A stretch of 64,000 bases of DNA, taken from positions 868,001 to 932,000 of the forward strand of contig NZ_JAWDIX010000001.1 in the NCBI RefSeq assembly GCF_032380675.1. Direction: 5' to 3'. Positions 49,915 through 57,511 of this stretch are shown piece after piece. Position 1 is the first letter of the stretch. Each line of letters starts with the position of its first letter. The position numbers and the translations under genes are program-made. The DNA is from Anaerolentibacter hominis (GTDB taxonomy: Bacteria > Bacillota > Clostridia > Lachnospirales > Lachnospiraceae). The notes under the pieces were generated by a model that was not told the origin of the DNA, ran no database searches, and saw only the letters and a list, made by a program, of their open reading frames with translations.

Positions 49915-49948
49915 AAAACCGTCAGCCGCAGTGCGGCCGACGGTTTTT
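49915..49948 (+). terminator. Terminator of the gal operon
   Basis: AAAACCGTCAGCCGC pairs with GCGGCCGACGGTTTT (one mismatch) across AGT, followed by T. Confidence 0.9.
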
Positions 49949-49968
49949 GTGGTTATCGTGCCCATCAT

Positions 49969-50244
49969 TTATTGAGTTTTTGTGATTAATTGTATTAATT
50001 CGATTCCTTCTGTTTTTCCAAGATTGCGGCTGTAGAGCCGCTGCGCCGCATTATTCCAGTGTTCGTGAACGCCCAGATTGGTAACGGCGTTACCGCTGCC
50101 GTCGGTATAAACAGTGCCCGAAGGAGGATTTGCTGCCAGCCCGGCTTCATGCAGATAATTCTCATTGGCTGCATTTTTTGCTGCACGGTTATATTCAGCA
50201 ATCGCTGGCTCAGATGCAAGAAAATCCGCTTTGATTCTCTCCAT
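49969..50244 (-). pseudogene. C-terminal fragment of a DUF362-like protein
   Basis: A 91-residue frame whose second half (SGTVYTDGSGNAVTNLGVHE, then HWNNAAQRLYSRNLGKTEGI) resembles the end of large DUF362-type iron-sulfur/flavin-linked proteins. The hundreds of residues expected before it are missing, and its ATG has no ribosome site and starts right after the stop of the acetyltransferase gene. It is probably a remnant left by a deletion. Confidence 0.6.
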
Positions 50245-50245
50245 T

Positions 50246-50815
50246 TCATTCTTGCAAGGCTTTTATCGGTTTAGCGGGAACTCCTGCAACGATCATGCCA
50301 GGGGGTACATCTCTGGTCACCACGGCGCCGGCTGCAATGATGGAATTGTCGCCGATTGTGACTCCGGGCAGAATGGTGGCATGTGACCCAATCCAGACAT
50401 TCCTGCCAATGTGGATCGAAGAAGGAAGATTATCACCGCGCTCGGCAGGATTCTGCCCATGATTAATGGTAGCAAGGACCACATAAGAGCCGATCAGCGT
50501 TCCATCCCCGATGTAAATCCCGCCCTGATCCTGAAAGTGGCAGCAGCAGTTAATAAAGACATGTCTGCCGATGTGTATATTTTTGCCGCAGTCCGTGTAA
50601 AAAGGCGGAAAGAGTGCAAAGGTTTCATCAACGGGCTGCCCGGTGATCCGGGACATGAGTTCCTGTATTTTCTCCGGGGAATGAAAGGACCCATTCAGCT
50701 CTGACGTCAGACGCTGCGCTTCCCGGGCAAGCAAAAGCATCCGCCGGTGCACTTCGCTGCCCGCCTGTACCGGTCTGCCGCTTTTCATAAATTTTAAAAA
50801 ATCTTCCAGCTCCAT
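50246..50815 (-). CDS. Sugar O-acetyltransferase, LacA/Maa family
   Basis: A 189-residue protein with an N-terminal helical Maa domain and a left-handed beta-helix of hexapeptide repeats (IHIGRHVFINCCCHFQDQGG; IGDGTLIGSYV; IGRNVWIGSHATILPGVTIG), ending GAVVTRDVPPGMIVAGVPAK. The catalytic His is in TINHGQNP. It acetylates maltose, galactosides or a related acceptor. The start follows AAAGGAGCC. Confidence 0.93.
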   Translation of the reverse strand: MELEDFLKFMKSGRPVQAGSEVHRRMLLLAREAQRLTSELNGSFHSPEKIQELMSRITGQPVDETFALFPPFYTDCGKNIHIGRHVFINCCCHFQDQGGIYIGDGTLIGSYVVLATINHGQNPAERGDNLPSSIHIGRNVWIGSHATILPGVTIGDNSIIAAGAVVTRDVPPGMIVAGVPAKPIKALQE

Positions 50816-50891
50816 GTTGCGGCTCCTTTCTTAACGGTATGATTTCTCGAATATGCCGGCTTATCGGCATGTTGCATACCTCCTTATATTC

Positions 50892-51134
50892 TTAGTGCTG
50901 TATGTTCAGCTGCTTTTTAATACTGTGAATCAGAAAGTCCAGGCAGTCGAGCTGTTTTTGACTGATACGTATGCCATTTAACAGGGCTTCTCGGTACGAA
51001 ACGAGCATGGAAAGCAATTCGGGGTCTCTGCCATCTTTCAGAACAGACATGCACCGGCTTGTCATCTGCCCGTCACAGCCCGCGTCCATCAGATTTTGAT
51101 AAATTATGCCGAACCTGTCTTCCGCCTGTGCCAT
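50892..51134 (-). CDS. Small helical protein of unknown function
   Basis: An 80-residue all-helical protein (LMDAGCDGQMTSRCMSVLKD; IRISQKQLDCLDFLIHSIKK). Similar small proteins lie beside sugar O-acetyltransferases or LysR genes in Firmicutes, but no function is known. It starts after GGAGGTGAGGTAA. It is 76 bases upstream of the acetyltransferase gene on the same strand and divergent from lysR. Confidence 0.8.
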   Translation of the reverse strand: MAQAEDRFGIIYQNLMDAGCDGQMTSRCMSVLKDGRDPELLSMLVSYREALLNGIRISQKQLDCLDFLIHSIKKQLNIQH

Positions 51135-51210
51135 TTACCTCACCTCCGCCTTGAGTATAAGACCCTTCGGACTATTATGTCTAATGCCTATAATTTATCC
51201 TGTGTTATTC

Positions 51211-51239
51211 TTGACAGGAATATCATGGCGCGGTATGGT
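51211..51239 (+). promoter_or_regulatory. Promoter of the lysR gene
   Basis: TTGACA at 51211-51216, 17 bases, TATGGT at 51234-51239, followed by a 34-base UTR. Confidence 0.8.
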
Positions 51240-51273
51240 AGAATTAATTGGAAATACAGGAGGACAGAGGATT

Positions 51274-52167
51274 ATGGAGATTCGGGTTCTGCGTTATTTT
51301 ATAGAAATAGCCAGACAGGGGAACATGACGCGGGCAGCAGAATACCTGCATGTTACCCAGCCTACCTTATCCAGGCAGATGAAGGAGCTGGAAACAGAAT
51401 TGGGGAAGAAGCTGTTCCGGCGGGGAAGCAGCAGCGTCAGCCTGACCGATGAGGGCATGCTGTTACGAAAACGGGCCGAAGATATTCTGGAAATGGTGGA
51501 TAAAACCACAGAGGAATTTGGCGCGCTGGATAATATTCTGGGAGGAGAAGTCAGAATCGGCTGTGCGGAATCCCACCTCATCAAATATCTTGCAAGGGTA
51601 ATCAGACAACTGAAAGAAAATTATCCGCTGTTCCGTTACCATTTAACCAGCGGAAATACGGAGCAGGTGGCGGAAAGGCTGGATAAGGGGCTTTTTGACT
51701 TTGCCGTGATTGTGGAGCCGCCGGATCTATCCAAATATAATTATCTGGAAGTGCCGGAAACAAATATATGGGGTGTAGTCATGAGAAAAGACAGTCCGCT
51801 TGCCGGAAAGGAACGAATTTGCGTGGACGATCTGATCGGCCTGGACCTGATCTGTTCTTCCCAGGCCCTGGAGGTTGATATTCCCCGGTGGTGCGGAGAA
51901 AAAGCCGATATGCTCAATCTGTCCGGCACACTTAATCTGGTTTATAACGGCTCGGTATTCGTGAGAGAAGGGCTTGGATATATGCTTTCTTTCGACAAGC
52001 TTGCCGGGACGGGACCGGACAGTGAGCTTTGTTTCCGCCCGCTGGAGCCGCCTCTGGAAACGAAAATGTATGTGATCTGGAAGAAATATCAGGTTTTTAC
52101 ACCGATCGCGGAACTGCTGCTGGAAGAGTTAAAGATGCAAATTGGTGTAAAAGAACAGGATGACTGA
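51274..52167 (+). CDS. LysR family transcriptional regulator
   Basis: A 297-residue protein starting MEIRVLRYFIEIARQGNMTR, with a helix-turn-helix AAEYLHVTQPTLSRQMKELE and a C-terminal periplasmic-binding-like effector domain (GEVRIGCAESHLIKYLARVI; GLFDFAVIVEPP). It is divergent from the small helical protein and the sugar O-acetyltransferase and probably regulates them. The ATG at 51274 follows GGAGGACAGAGG. Confidence 0.94.
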   Translation: MEIRVLRYFIEIARQGNMTRAAEYLHVTQPTLSRQMKELETELGKKLFRRGSSSVSLTDEGMLLRKRAEDILEMVDKTTEEFGALDNILGGEVRIGCAESHLIKYLARVIRQLKENYPLFRYHLTSGNTEQVAERLDKGLFDFAVIVEPPDLSKYNYLEVPETNIWGVVMRKDSPLAGKERICVDDLIGLDLICSSQALEVDIPRWCGEKADMLNLSGTLNLVYNGSVFVREGLGYMLSFDKLAGTGPDSELCFRPLEPPLETKMYVIWKKYQVFTPIAELLLEELKMQIGVKEQDD

Positions 52168-52199
52168 TCCGGCATGTTTCACGAATTCATTGCACGAAG

Positions 52200-52240
52200 A
52201 AAGCTCCATGTCACGCTTTTGCGGGGCATGGAGCTTTTTA
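52200..52240 (+). terminator. Terminator of lysR
   Basis: AAAGCTCCATG pairs perfectly with CATGGAGCTTT across 16 bases, followed by TTA. On the minus strand it may also end the converging PH-domain gene. Confidence 0.85.
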
Positions 52241-52263
52241 AGATCATCGAAAGCCAGACTGCT

Positions 52264-52662
52264 TTATATTATCTGGATCTCCGGATTTTGTTTTAGCAGT
52301 TCAGCAAGCAGCAACTCTTTGTCACGGACGGAAACCATCATCTCCTGACGGCGTCCGGCAATGCTCAGGCGGTCCAGAGAGGCGGCACTGGAAGAGAGCG
52401 GATTGCGTGTCCGGCGTATCGAGAGAATATCCGATATTTCCATACTGTCTTTAAACAGGCCGAAGTATAACCGGATCTTCCCGTCTTCGATCAGCACATA
52501 ATTGCGCAGTACATTCGGCAGAAAGATCAGATTGAGCAGCAGCAGGGAAATCACCAATACCAGGACCTGATCCGGGTCAAAAAGAAGTTCATAGAGTATG
52601 AAGCCGTTGCAGCCGATCAGGATCAGCCAGTACCAGAATGCTATCTTGCCTTTGAATTTCAT
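52264..52662 (-). CDS. Membrane protein with bacterial PH-like domain
   Basis: A 132-residue protein: two membrane helices (residues 5-25 and 32-55) and a beta-rich domain (YVLIEDGKIRLYFGLFKDSM; ISDILSIRRTRNPLSSSAAS; LDRLSIAG) ending in a helix (LLLAELLKQNPEIQII). The pattern ASLDRLSI plus KELLLAELLKQNP matches YyaB-like PH-domain proteins. Role unknown. The ATG at 52662 follows AGGAGGAACCGC. Confidence 0.85.
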   Translation of the reverse strand: MKFKGKIAFWYWLILIGCNGFILYELLFDPDQVLVLVISLLLLNLIFLPNVLRNYVLIEDGKIRLYFGLFKDSMEISDILSIRRTRNPLSSSAASLDRLSIAGRRQEMMVSVRDKELLLAELLKQNPEIQII

Positions 52663-52702
52663 TTGCGGTTCCTCCTGATGTCTTTGGGTATGCCGGGTGA
52701 TG

Positions 52703-53434
52703 CTAGATCCAGCCGCCGTCCAGATTAATGACCTGTCCGGTAAGATATTCATTTTTGTGGGTCAGCTGGTGGACAAAGTCTGCCACTTCCTCCGCGGTTC
52801 CCATCCGGCCCGCCGGAATCTGATCCTGAAGTGCGATCACTTCCTCATCCTCCAGAAAACTGTTGATTTCCGTGTCAATCAGGCCGCAGGCCACGGCGTT
52901 GACCTGGATATTGCTGGGCGCCAGTTCCTTGGCCAGAGCCCTGGTCAGAGCGTTGATGCCGCCCTTGGTGGCGGAGTAGGCCACCTCGCAGGAAGCCCCC
53001 ACCTTACCCCAGACAGAAGAGATATTGATGATCTTTCCCCGCTTCTGCTGTACCATGTAAGGGATGGCCAGATTTGTACAGTTGAACACAGAGGTGAGAT
53101 TGGTCCGTACAATACGGTCCCAATCATCCGGCTTCATATCGGAGAACAGCCCGATATAGGAAATACCCGCATTATTTACCAATACATCTACACCGCCAAA
53201 CTGTTTTTTGATTTCTTCAAAAAGATTGGCCGCTGTCACATAATCTCCCATGTCTCCCAGATAAGTAAGACAGGGGACCTGATAGCTCTCAATTTCCCGT
53301 TTTGTCTGTTCCAGCAAATCAGCATTTTTAATACAGTTAATGACTACGTTGTATCCTCTTTTGGCATACTTTACTGCGATAGCCTTGCCGATTCCTCTGG
53401 AAGCTCCTGTCACCAATACCGTTTTCCGATTCAT
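52703..53434 (-). CDS. SDR-family reductase, probable elongation factor P 5-aminopentanone reductase (YmfI-like)
   Basis: A 243-residue short-chain dehydrogenase: NADPH loop TGASRGIGKAIAVKYAK, NNAG, catalytic Ser in NISSVWGKVGASCEV and YSATKG. The NISSVWG..GASCEVAYSATKGG block and the CGLIDTEINSFL segment fit my recollection of the YmfI group, which reduces 5-aminopentanone on EF-P, better than fatty-acid FabG. The start follows AAAGGAGGTCTGTTT. Confidence 0.85.
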   Translation of the reverse strand: MNRKTVLVTGASRGIGKAIAVKYAKRGYNVVINCIKNADLLEQTKREIESYQVPCLTYLGDMGDYVTAANLFEEIKKQFGGVDVLVNNAGISYIGLFSDMKPDDWDRIVRTNLTSVFNCTNLAIPYMVQQKRGKIINISSVWGKVGASCEVAYSATKGGINALTRALAKELAPSNIQVNAVACGLIDTEINSFLEDEEVIALQDQIPAGRMGTAEEVADFVHQLTHKNEYLTGQVINLDGGWI

Positions 53435-53545
53435 AAACAGACCTCCTTTGATTCTGGCGATGTTAACGTCCATGGACAAGAAATACACCGAAGCCAGAAC
53501 CTTTTTTTATTACGTTCGTCCCTCATTCCATAAAAAGAAAGGGCC

Positions 53546-53740
53546 CTTCTCAAACGCTTCGCTTTTTGAGAAGTTGCAAATAGCCTTGCTTCGCTCGGCT
53601 ATTTTTTATTACATAGGAAAGTTCTCCAAACTTTCCTATGTAATAAAAAACCCTCCGGGGGATCGCACTGCGGCGGAAAGGAATTGCGTTGCCTGAGCAA
53701 CCCGCCGCAGGCGGAGAATCCCGCAAGCGGGATTCTTTGT
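53546..53740. repeat. Array of five hairpins in a divergent intergenic region
   Basis: In order: CTTCTCAAA / TTTGAGAAG; AAATAGCC / GGCTATTT followed by a T-run; a perfect 22-bp stem (53602-53623 with 53629-53650) whose core is CATAGGAAAGTT; CTGCGGCGG / CCGCCGCAG with an inner GTTGC / GCAAC; and GAATCCCGC / GCGGGATTC. No gene is seen in 53435-53969. Both flanking genes point away, so these are not simple gene terminators. The left end has a partial copy at 45711. Confidence 0.8.
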
Positions 53741-53969
53741 TCTAAAAATATTATACCATATTTCTTTCCTTTGCGTAAGGCCGCGTGTAATATTCTGCGG
53801 TCTTTTCCTTGCGGGGCGGATGAAATTTTGCTATCATAAAAGACAGTAATGCTGTACATATGGATGACAGAAACTTGGCAGTATACCGTATGAAAGAGGC
53901 CGCAGGACCACATACTGAAATAAAATGAGATTATGTCGGGAAAATGACATGGTGTTAGGAGAAATGGGA

Positions 53970-54854
53970 ATGTTGAAAAACAGTAAGGCCTGGAAACGAA
54001 TGATTATAATTATTTTGGGGACATCCATTATGGCAGCAGCCATCAATCTGGTCTTCGAGCCGATGAATATGGTAACCGGCGGATTTTCCGGCCTTGCGAT
54101 TCTGGTCAAAAGATGGACGGAGGGACTGCTTCCGGGCGGTGTTCCCCTGTGGCTTACCAACTTTTCCCTGAACATTCCGCTGTTCCTTGTGGCCAATAAG
54201 GTGCTGGGCAAACAATATATCGGCTATACTCTGTTTGCCAACCTGTCTTTTACGGCTGCGCTGTACCTGATCCCAAGCTACGATGTGGCAAGAGGAGATT
54301 TCCTTCTGGCGGCAGTGTTCGGCGGCGTCCTCACCGGAATCGGTCTGGGTCTGGTTCTGATGCTGGGCTCTTCCACAGGAGGCACGGATCTGCTGGGTGC
54401 CCTGCTGCACAAACGGTTTCAATATTATTCCGTGGCGCAGTTTCTGATGGTAATTGACGGCGGCATCGTGCTGCTGGGCGCGGCAGTGTTCGGCATCAAC
54501 AACGCTTTGTATGCGGTTATCGCAGTATTTATCTCCACCAAGATTGCGGATTCCCTGATGGAGGGGCTCAAATTTGCCAAGGCAGCCTATGTGATATCCG
54601 ACAAATATGAGCAGATTGCGGAGCGGATCATGGAGGAGCTGGGCAGAGGCGTGACAGGAATCTCCATGCGGGGGATGTACTCCAATGCAGAGAAGCAGAT
54701 GCTGTTATGCGTGGTGGGAAAAAAGGAGATTGTCAGGCTGACGGAGCTTGCCAGAGAATGTGATAAGACTGCCTTTATCATCGTATCCGATGTGAGAGAA
54801 GTGATGGGCGAGGGATTCGGGCTGGAAATAGAGGAAAATACGGACAAAAAGTGA
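53970..54854 (+). CDS. YitT family membrane protein (DUF161/DUF2179)
   Basis: About 294 residues. Five or six membrane helices cover residues 10-190 (for example IMAAAINLVFEPMNMVTGGF and FGGVLTGIGLGLVLMLGSST with the conserved GGTDLLG), followed by the cytosolic DUF2179 domain (VISDKYEQIAERIMEELGRG; GITGISMRG-like GVTGISMRGMYS). Function unknown in the family. The ATG at 53970 is 8 bases after AGGAG; upstream in-frame ATGs are poorer. A degenerate ABC ATPase gene follows by 29 bases. Confidence 0.9.
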   Translation: MLKNSKAWKRMIIIILGTSIMAAAINLVFEPMNMVTGGFSGLAILVKRWTEGLLPGGVPLWLTNFSLNIPLFLVANKVLGKQYIGYTLFANLSFTAALYLIPSYDVARGDFLLAAVFGGVLTGIGLGLVLMLGSSTGGTDLLGALLHKRFQYYSVAQFLMVIDGGIVLLGAAVFGINNALYAVIAVFISTKIADSLMEGLKFAKAAYVISDKYEQIAERIMEELGRGVTGISMRGMYSNAEKQMLLCVVGKKEIVRLTELARECDKTAFIIVSDVREVMGEGFGLEIEENTDKK

Positions 54855-54883
54855 TGATACAAGAAAGGATTGCGTGATTACAA

Positions 54884-55993
54884 ATGAGATTACAGCTGCA
54901 GCACGTACACAGGACGACGATGGACGGCAGTTCCTTTATCCAGGATTTTAATTTGTCGGTAAATGAGAAGGAATTTCTTGTACTGGCAGGGCCGAGGGGC
55001 TGCGGCAAGTCGACCATCCTGAGGATGATAGCCGGCCTGGAAGATATGGACGCCGGCGAAATCTACATAGATGATGTTCTGGTCAACGAGCTGGAACCCA
55101 AGGACCGCAGTGTGGCGATGGTATTTTCCAACAGCGTCCTCTACCCCGACATGACGGTTCTGGACAATATGGCATTCAGCCTGAAGCAGAAAAAGATGTC
55201 CAAGGCCGAGATCACTGAGCTGGTGGAGGAAGCGGCTGAGCTTCTGGGGATACGGAATATTCTAAAGAAGAAACCCCGGGCGCTGAATCCGGAGCAGGCC
55301 CAGAAGGTGATACTGGGACGGGCGATCGCCAAGAAGCCGAAGATCCTGCTGTTAGACGATCCGTTTGTCTCCCTGGATGATAAGCTGAAACTGCAGATGT
55401 GGTTTGAGGTGTCTGTTTTATATCAGAAAATGGATACGACTATCGTCTATGTGACCAATGACCCCACGGCGGCCATGGCGCTGGGCACCAAGGTTGTGAT
55501 CATGAAGCACGGGCGCATGATGCAGATGGACGCGCCGATGGATTTGTATGAAACTCCTTCCAGCGTGTTTGCGGCTGAATTTTTCGGCAATCCGCCCATC
55601 AACTTATTTGAAGCTCATATTATGGAGGAGGACGGTTATCTGATGTTTGAATTCGCGGGATACCGTATGCCGATCCTGCACAATAAGGCGATGGTACTAA
55701 GAGACCGGGGATACATAGATAAGGATGTAATCGTGGGGATACGGCCGGAAGATATCAAGGAAGAACAGATCTTTGTACAGACGGCCGGAGAAAGTGTGAT
55801 AAAGGCCCTGATCCGGGTGAAGCAGATGCTGGGAGCCACCACCTATCTGGATATCCAGGTTGGCGGCATTGAACTGATCGCCAGTGTCAATCCCAGAACC
55901 ACAGCCAGGGCGGGCGATATGGTAAAATTAGCCTTTGACGCCAGAAAGCTGCACTTTTTTGATAAAAAGACGCAGGATATCATAGTAAATTAG
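54884..55993 (+). CDS. Degenerate sugar-type ABC ATPase (MsmK/UgpC-like), probably inactive
   Basis: A 369-residue protein with the full MsmK-type layout, including the C-terminal OB-fold domain (VGIRPEDI near residue 286). Walker A is intact (GPRGCGKST, 36-44). All other key sites differ from the family: Q-loop VFSNS with Ser82 for Gln, signature LNPEQ for LSGGQ (134-138), catalytic Glu replaced by Asp159 in LLLDDP, and H-switch TND with Asn192 for His. It may bind but hardly hydrolyse ATP, suggesting a regulatory role. No permease is adjacent; a CdaR-type regulator follows. Confidence 0.88.
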   Translation: MRLQLQHVHRTTMDGSSFIQDFNLSVNEKEFLVLAGPRGCGKSTILRMIAGLEDMDAGEIYIDDVLVNELEPKDRSVAMVFSNSVLYPDMTVLDNMAFSLKQKKMSKAEITELVEEAAELLGIRNILKKKPRALNPEQAQKVILGRAIAKKPKILLLDDPFVSLDDKLKLQMWFEVSVLYQKMDTTIVYVTNDPTAAMALGTKVVIMKHGRMMQMDAPMDLYETPSSVFAAEFFGNPPINLFEAHIMEEDGYLMFEFAGYRMPILHNKAMVLRDRGYIDKDVIVGIRPEDIKEEQIFVQTAGESVIKALIRVKQMLGATTYLDIQVGGIELIASVNPRTTARAGDMVKLAFDARKLHFFDKKTQDIIVN

Positions 55994-56075
55994 GGCAAAA
56001 TGACCGATTAACAGCGGCAGCGGAGAATCGGAAATGCCAATCTGGAAATTTACACAAAAATGTTCGTGATTTTTG

Positions 56076-56104
56076 TTTACTTTTGCTCAAAATGATGATA
56101 AAAT
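56076..56104 (+). promoter_or_regulatory. Promoter before the CdaR-type gene
   Basis: TTTACT at 56076-56081, 17 bases, TAAAAT at 56099-56104. It lies in the 305-base gap after the degenerate ATPase gene; nothing else was recognised there. Confidence 0.65.
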
Positions 56105-56298
56105 GGTTTCGTGTCGATTAAATTCTATGCTTTTCTACTCAGATATGGCGCATAGGTTCATGCAGATTACCCAATCTGCCCGGCACAGGGTATCCACAGA
56201 AAATATGGCCGGCAGGAGCCAATTTCATATGGAAAGGGGCCGCAGGTCATGTGGGGCCTGAAACCACGGTGAGCAATGGAAGCAGGAGGCGGTTACGA

Positions 56299-57387
56299 AT
56301 GATATCAAACCAGATTCTTCAGAACACAATTGAAGGATTGAAAGCAATTACGAGAACGGATCTTTGTATCATGGATACGGAAGGGAAGGTTTTAGTGGCC
56401 ACCATTCCGAATGCAGAGGAATATGAAAGTGCCGTTCTGGCCTTTGCGGATTCCCCGGCGGACAGCCAGGTCATGCAGGGCTATCAGTTCTTTAAGGTGT
56501 ATGATGATCAGCAGTTGGAATATGTCATTCTGGCCAGGGGAGACAGTGAAGACGTCTACATGGTGGGTAAGATTGCCGCGTTCCAGATCCAGAATCTGCT
56601 GGTTGCTTACCGGGAACGTTATGACAAGGATAATTTCATCAAGAACCTGCTGTTAGATAATCTGCTGCTGGTAGATATCTATAACCGGGCGAAGAAGCTG
56701 CATATTGAGACGGAAGTCCGGCGGGTTGTTTTTATTATTGAAACCAAGAATGAAAAAGATAATAATGCCATGGAGACGGTGCGCAGTCTGTTTGCGGGCA
56801 AGACGAAGGATTTTATCACTGCGGTTGACGAGAAGAATATTATTCTGGTGAAGGAATTAAAGCCCGGAGAGCATTACGACGATATGCACCGGGTGGCCAA
56901 GATGATACTGGATACGCTGAATACGGAGGCCATGACCAAGGTTCACGTGGCGTTCGGTACAATCGTCAATGAGATCAAGGATGTTTCAAGGTCCTACAAG
57001 GAAGCCAAGATGGCTCTGGATGTGGGCAAGATTTTCTACAGTGACAGAGACGTGGTTGCCTACAGCAATCTGGGAATCGGCCGTCTGATTTATCAGCTGC
57101 CCATGCCGCTGTGCAAGATGTTCATCAAGGAGATTTTCGAAGGAAAGTCCCCGGATGATTTTGACGAGGAGACGCTGACGACAATCAATAAGTTCTTTGA
57201 GAACAGCCTGAATGTTTCAGAAACCTCCAGGCAGCTGTATATACATCGTAATACGCTGGTATACCGGCTGGACAAATTGCAGAAGAGTACAAATCTGGAT
57301 CTTCGGGTATTTGAAGATGCCATTACTTTTAAAATTGCGTTAATGGTAGTAAAATATATGAAATACATGGAGAACCTTGAATATTAG
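56299..57387 (+). CDS. CdaR/PucR-type transcriptional regulator
   Basis: A 362-residue protein. The N-terminal sugar-diacid-recognition-like domain (MISNQILQNTIEGLKAITRT; DLCIMDTEGKVLVAT) and a middle GGDEF-related CdaR domain (VHVAFGTIVNEIKDVSRSYK) precede a C-terminal PucR helix-turn-helix (NVSETSRQLYIHRNTLVYRL). Relatives activate diacid or carbohydrate genes. The ATG at 56299 follows GGAGGCGGTTACGA. It lies between the degenerate ATPase gene and ftsE, and could regulate either. Confidence 0.9.
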   Translation: MISNQILQNTIEGLKAITRTDLCIMDTEGKVLVATIPNAEEYESAVLAFADSPADSQVMQGYQFFKVYDDQQLEYVILARGDSEDVYMVGKIAAFQIQNLLVAYRERYDKDNFIKNLLLDNLLLVDIYNRAKKLHIETEVRRVVFIIETKNEKDNNAMETVRSLFAGKTKDFITAVDEKNIILVKELKPGEHYDDMHRVAKMILDTLNTEAMTKVHVAFGTIVNEIKDVSRSYKEAKMALDVGKIFYSDRDVVAYSNLGIGRLIYQLPMPLCKMFIKEIFEGKSPDDFDEETLTTINKFFENSLNVSETSRQLYIHRNTLVYRLDKLQKSTNLDLRVFEDAITFKIALMVVKYMKYMENLEY

Positions 57388-57404
57388 TATTCAGGGTTCC
57401 TCTT
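57372..57404 (+). terminator. Hairpin overlapping the stop of the CdaR-type gene
   Basis: GAACCTTGAATA pairs with TATTCAGGGTTC (12 bp, one G-T pair) around TTAG, which contains part of the stop codon. The T-run is weak, so some readthrough to ftsE is possible. Confidence 0.65.
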
Positions 57405-57511
57405 GCTGTTTATGATTGGAAGTATTTCTTCCGTTGGATAAGACGCAGAGGGGCCAGCAGAACCGGTGGAGACCGGCCGGTGCTGGTCATGTTTCTGCAC
57501 GGGAGGTCAGA

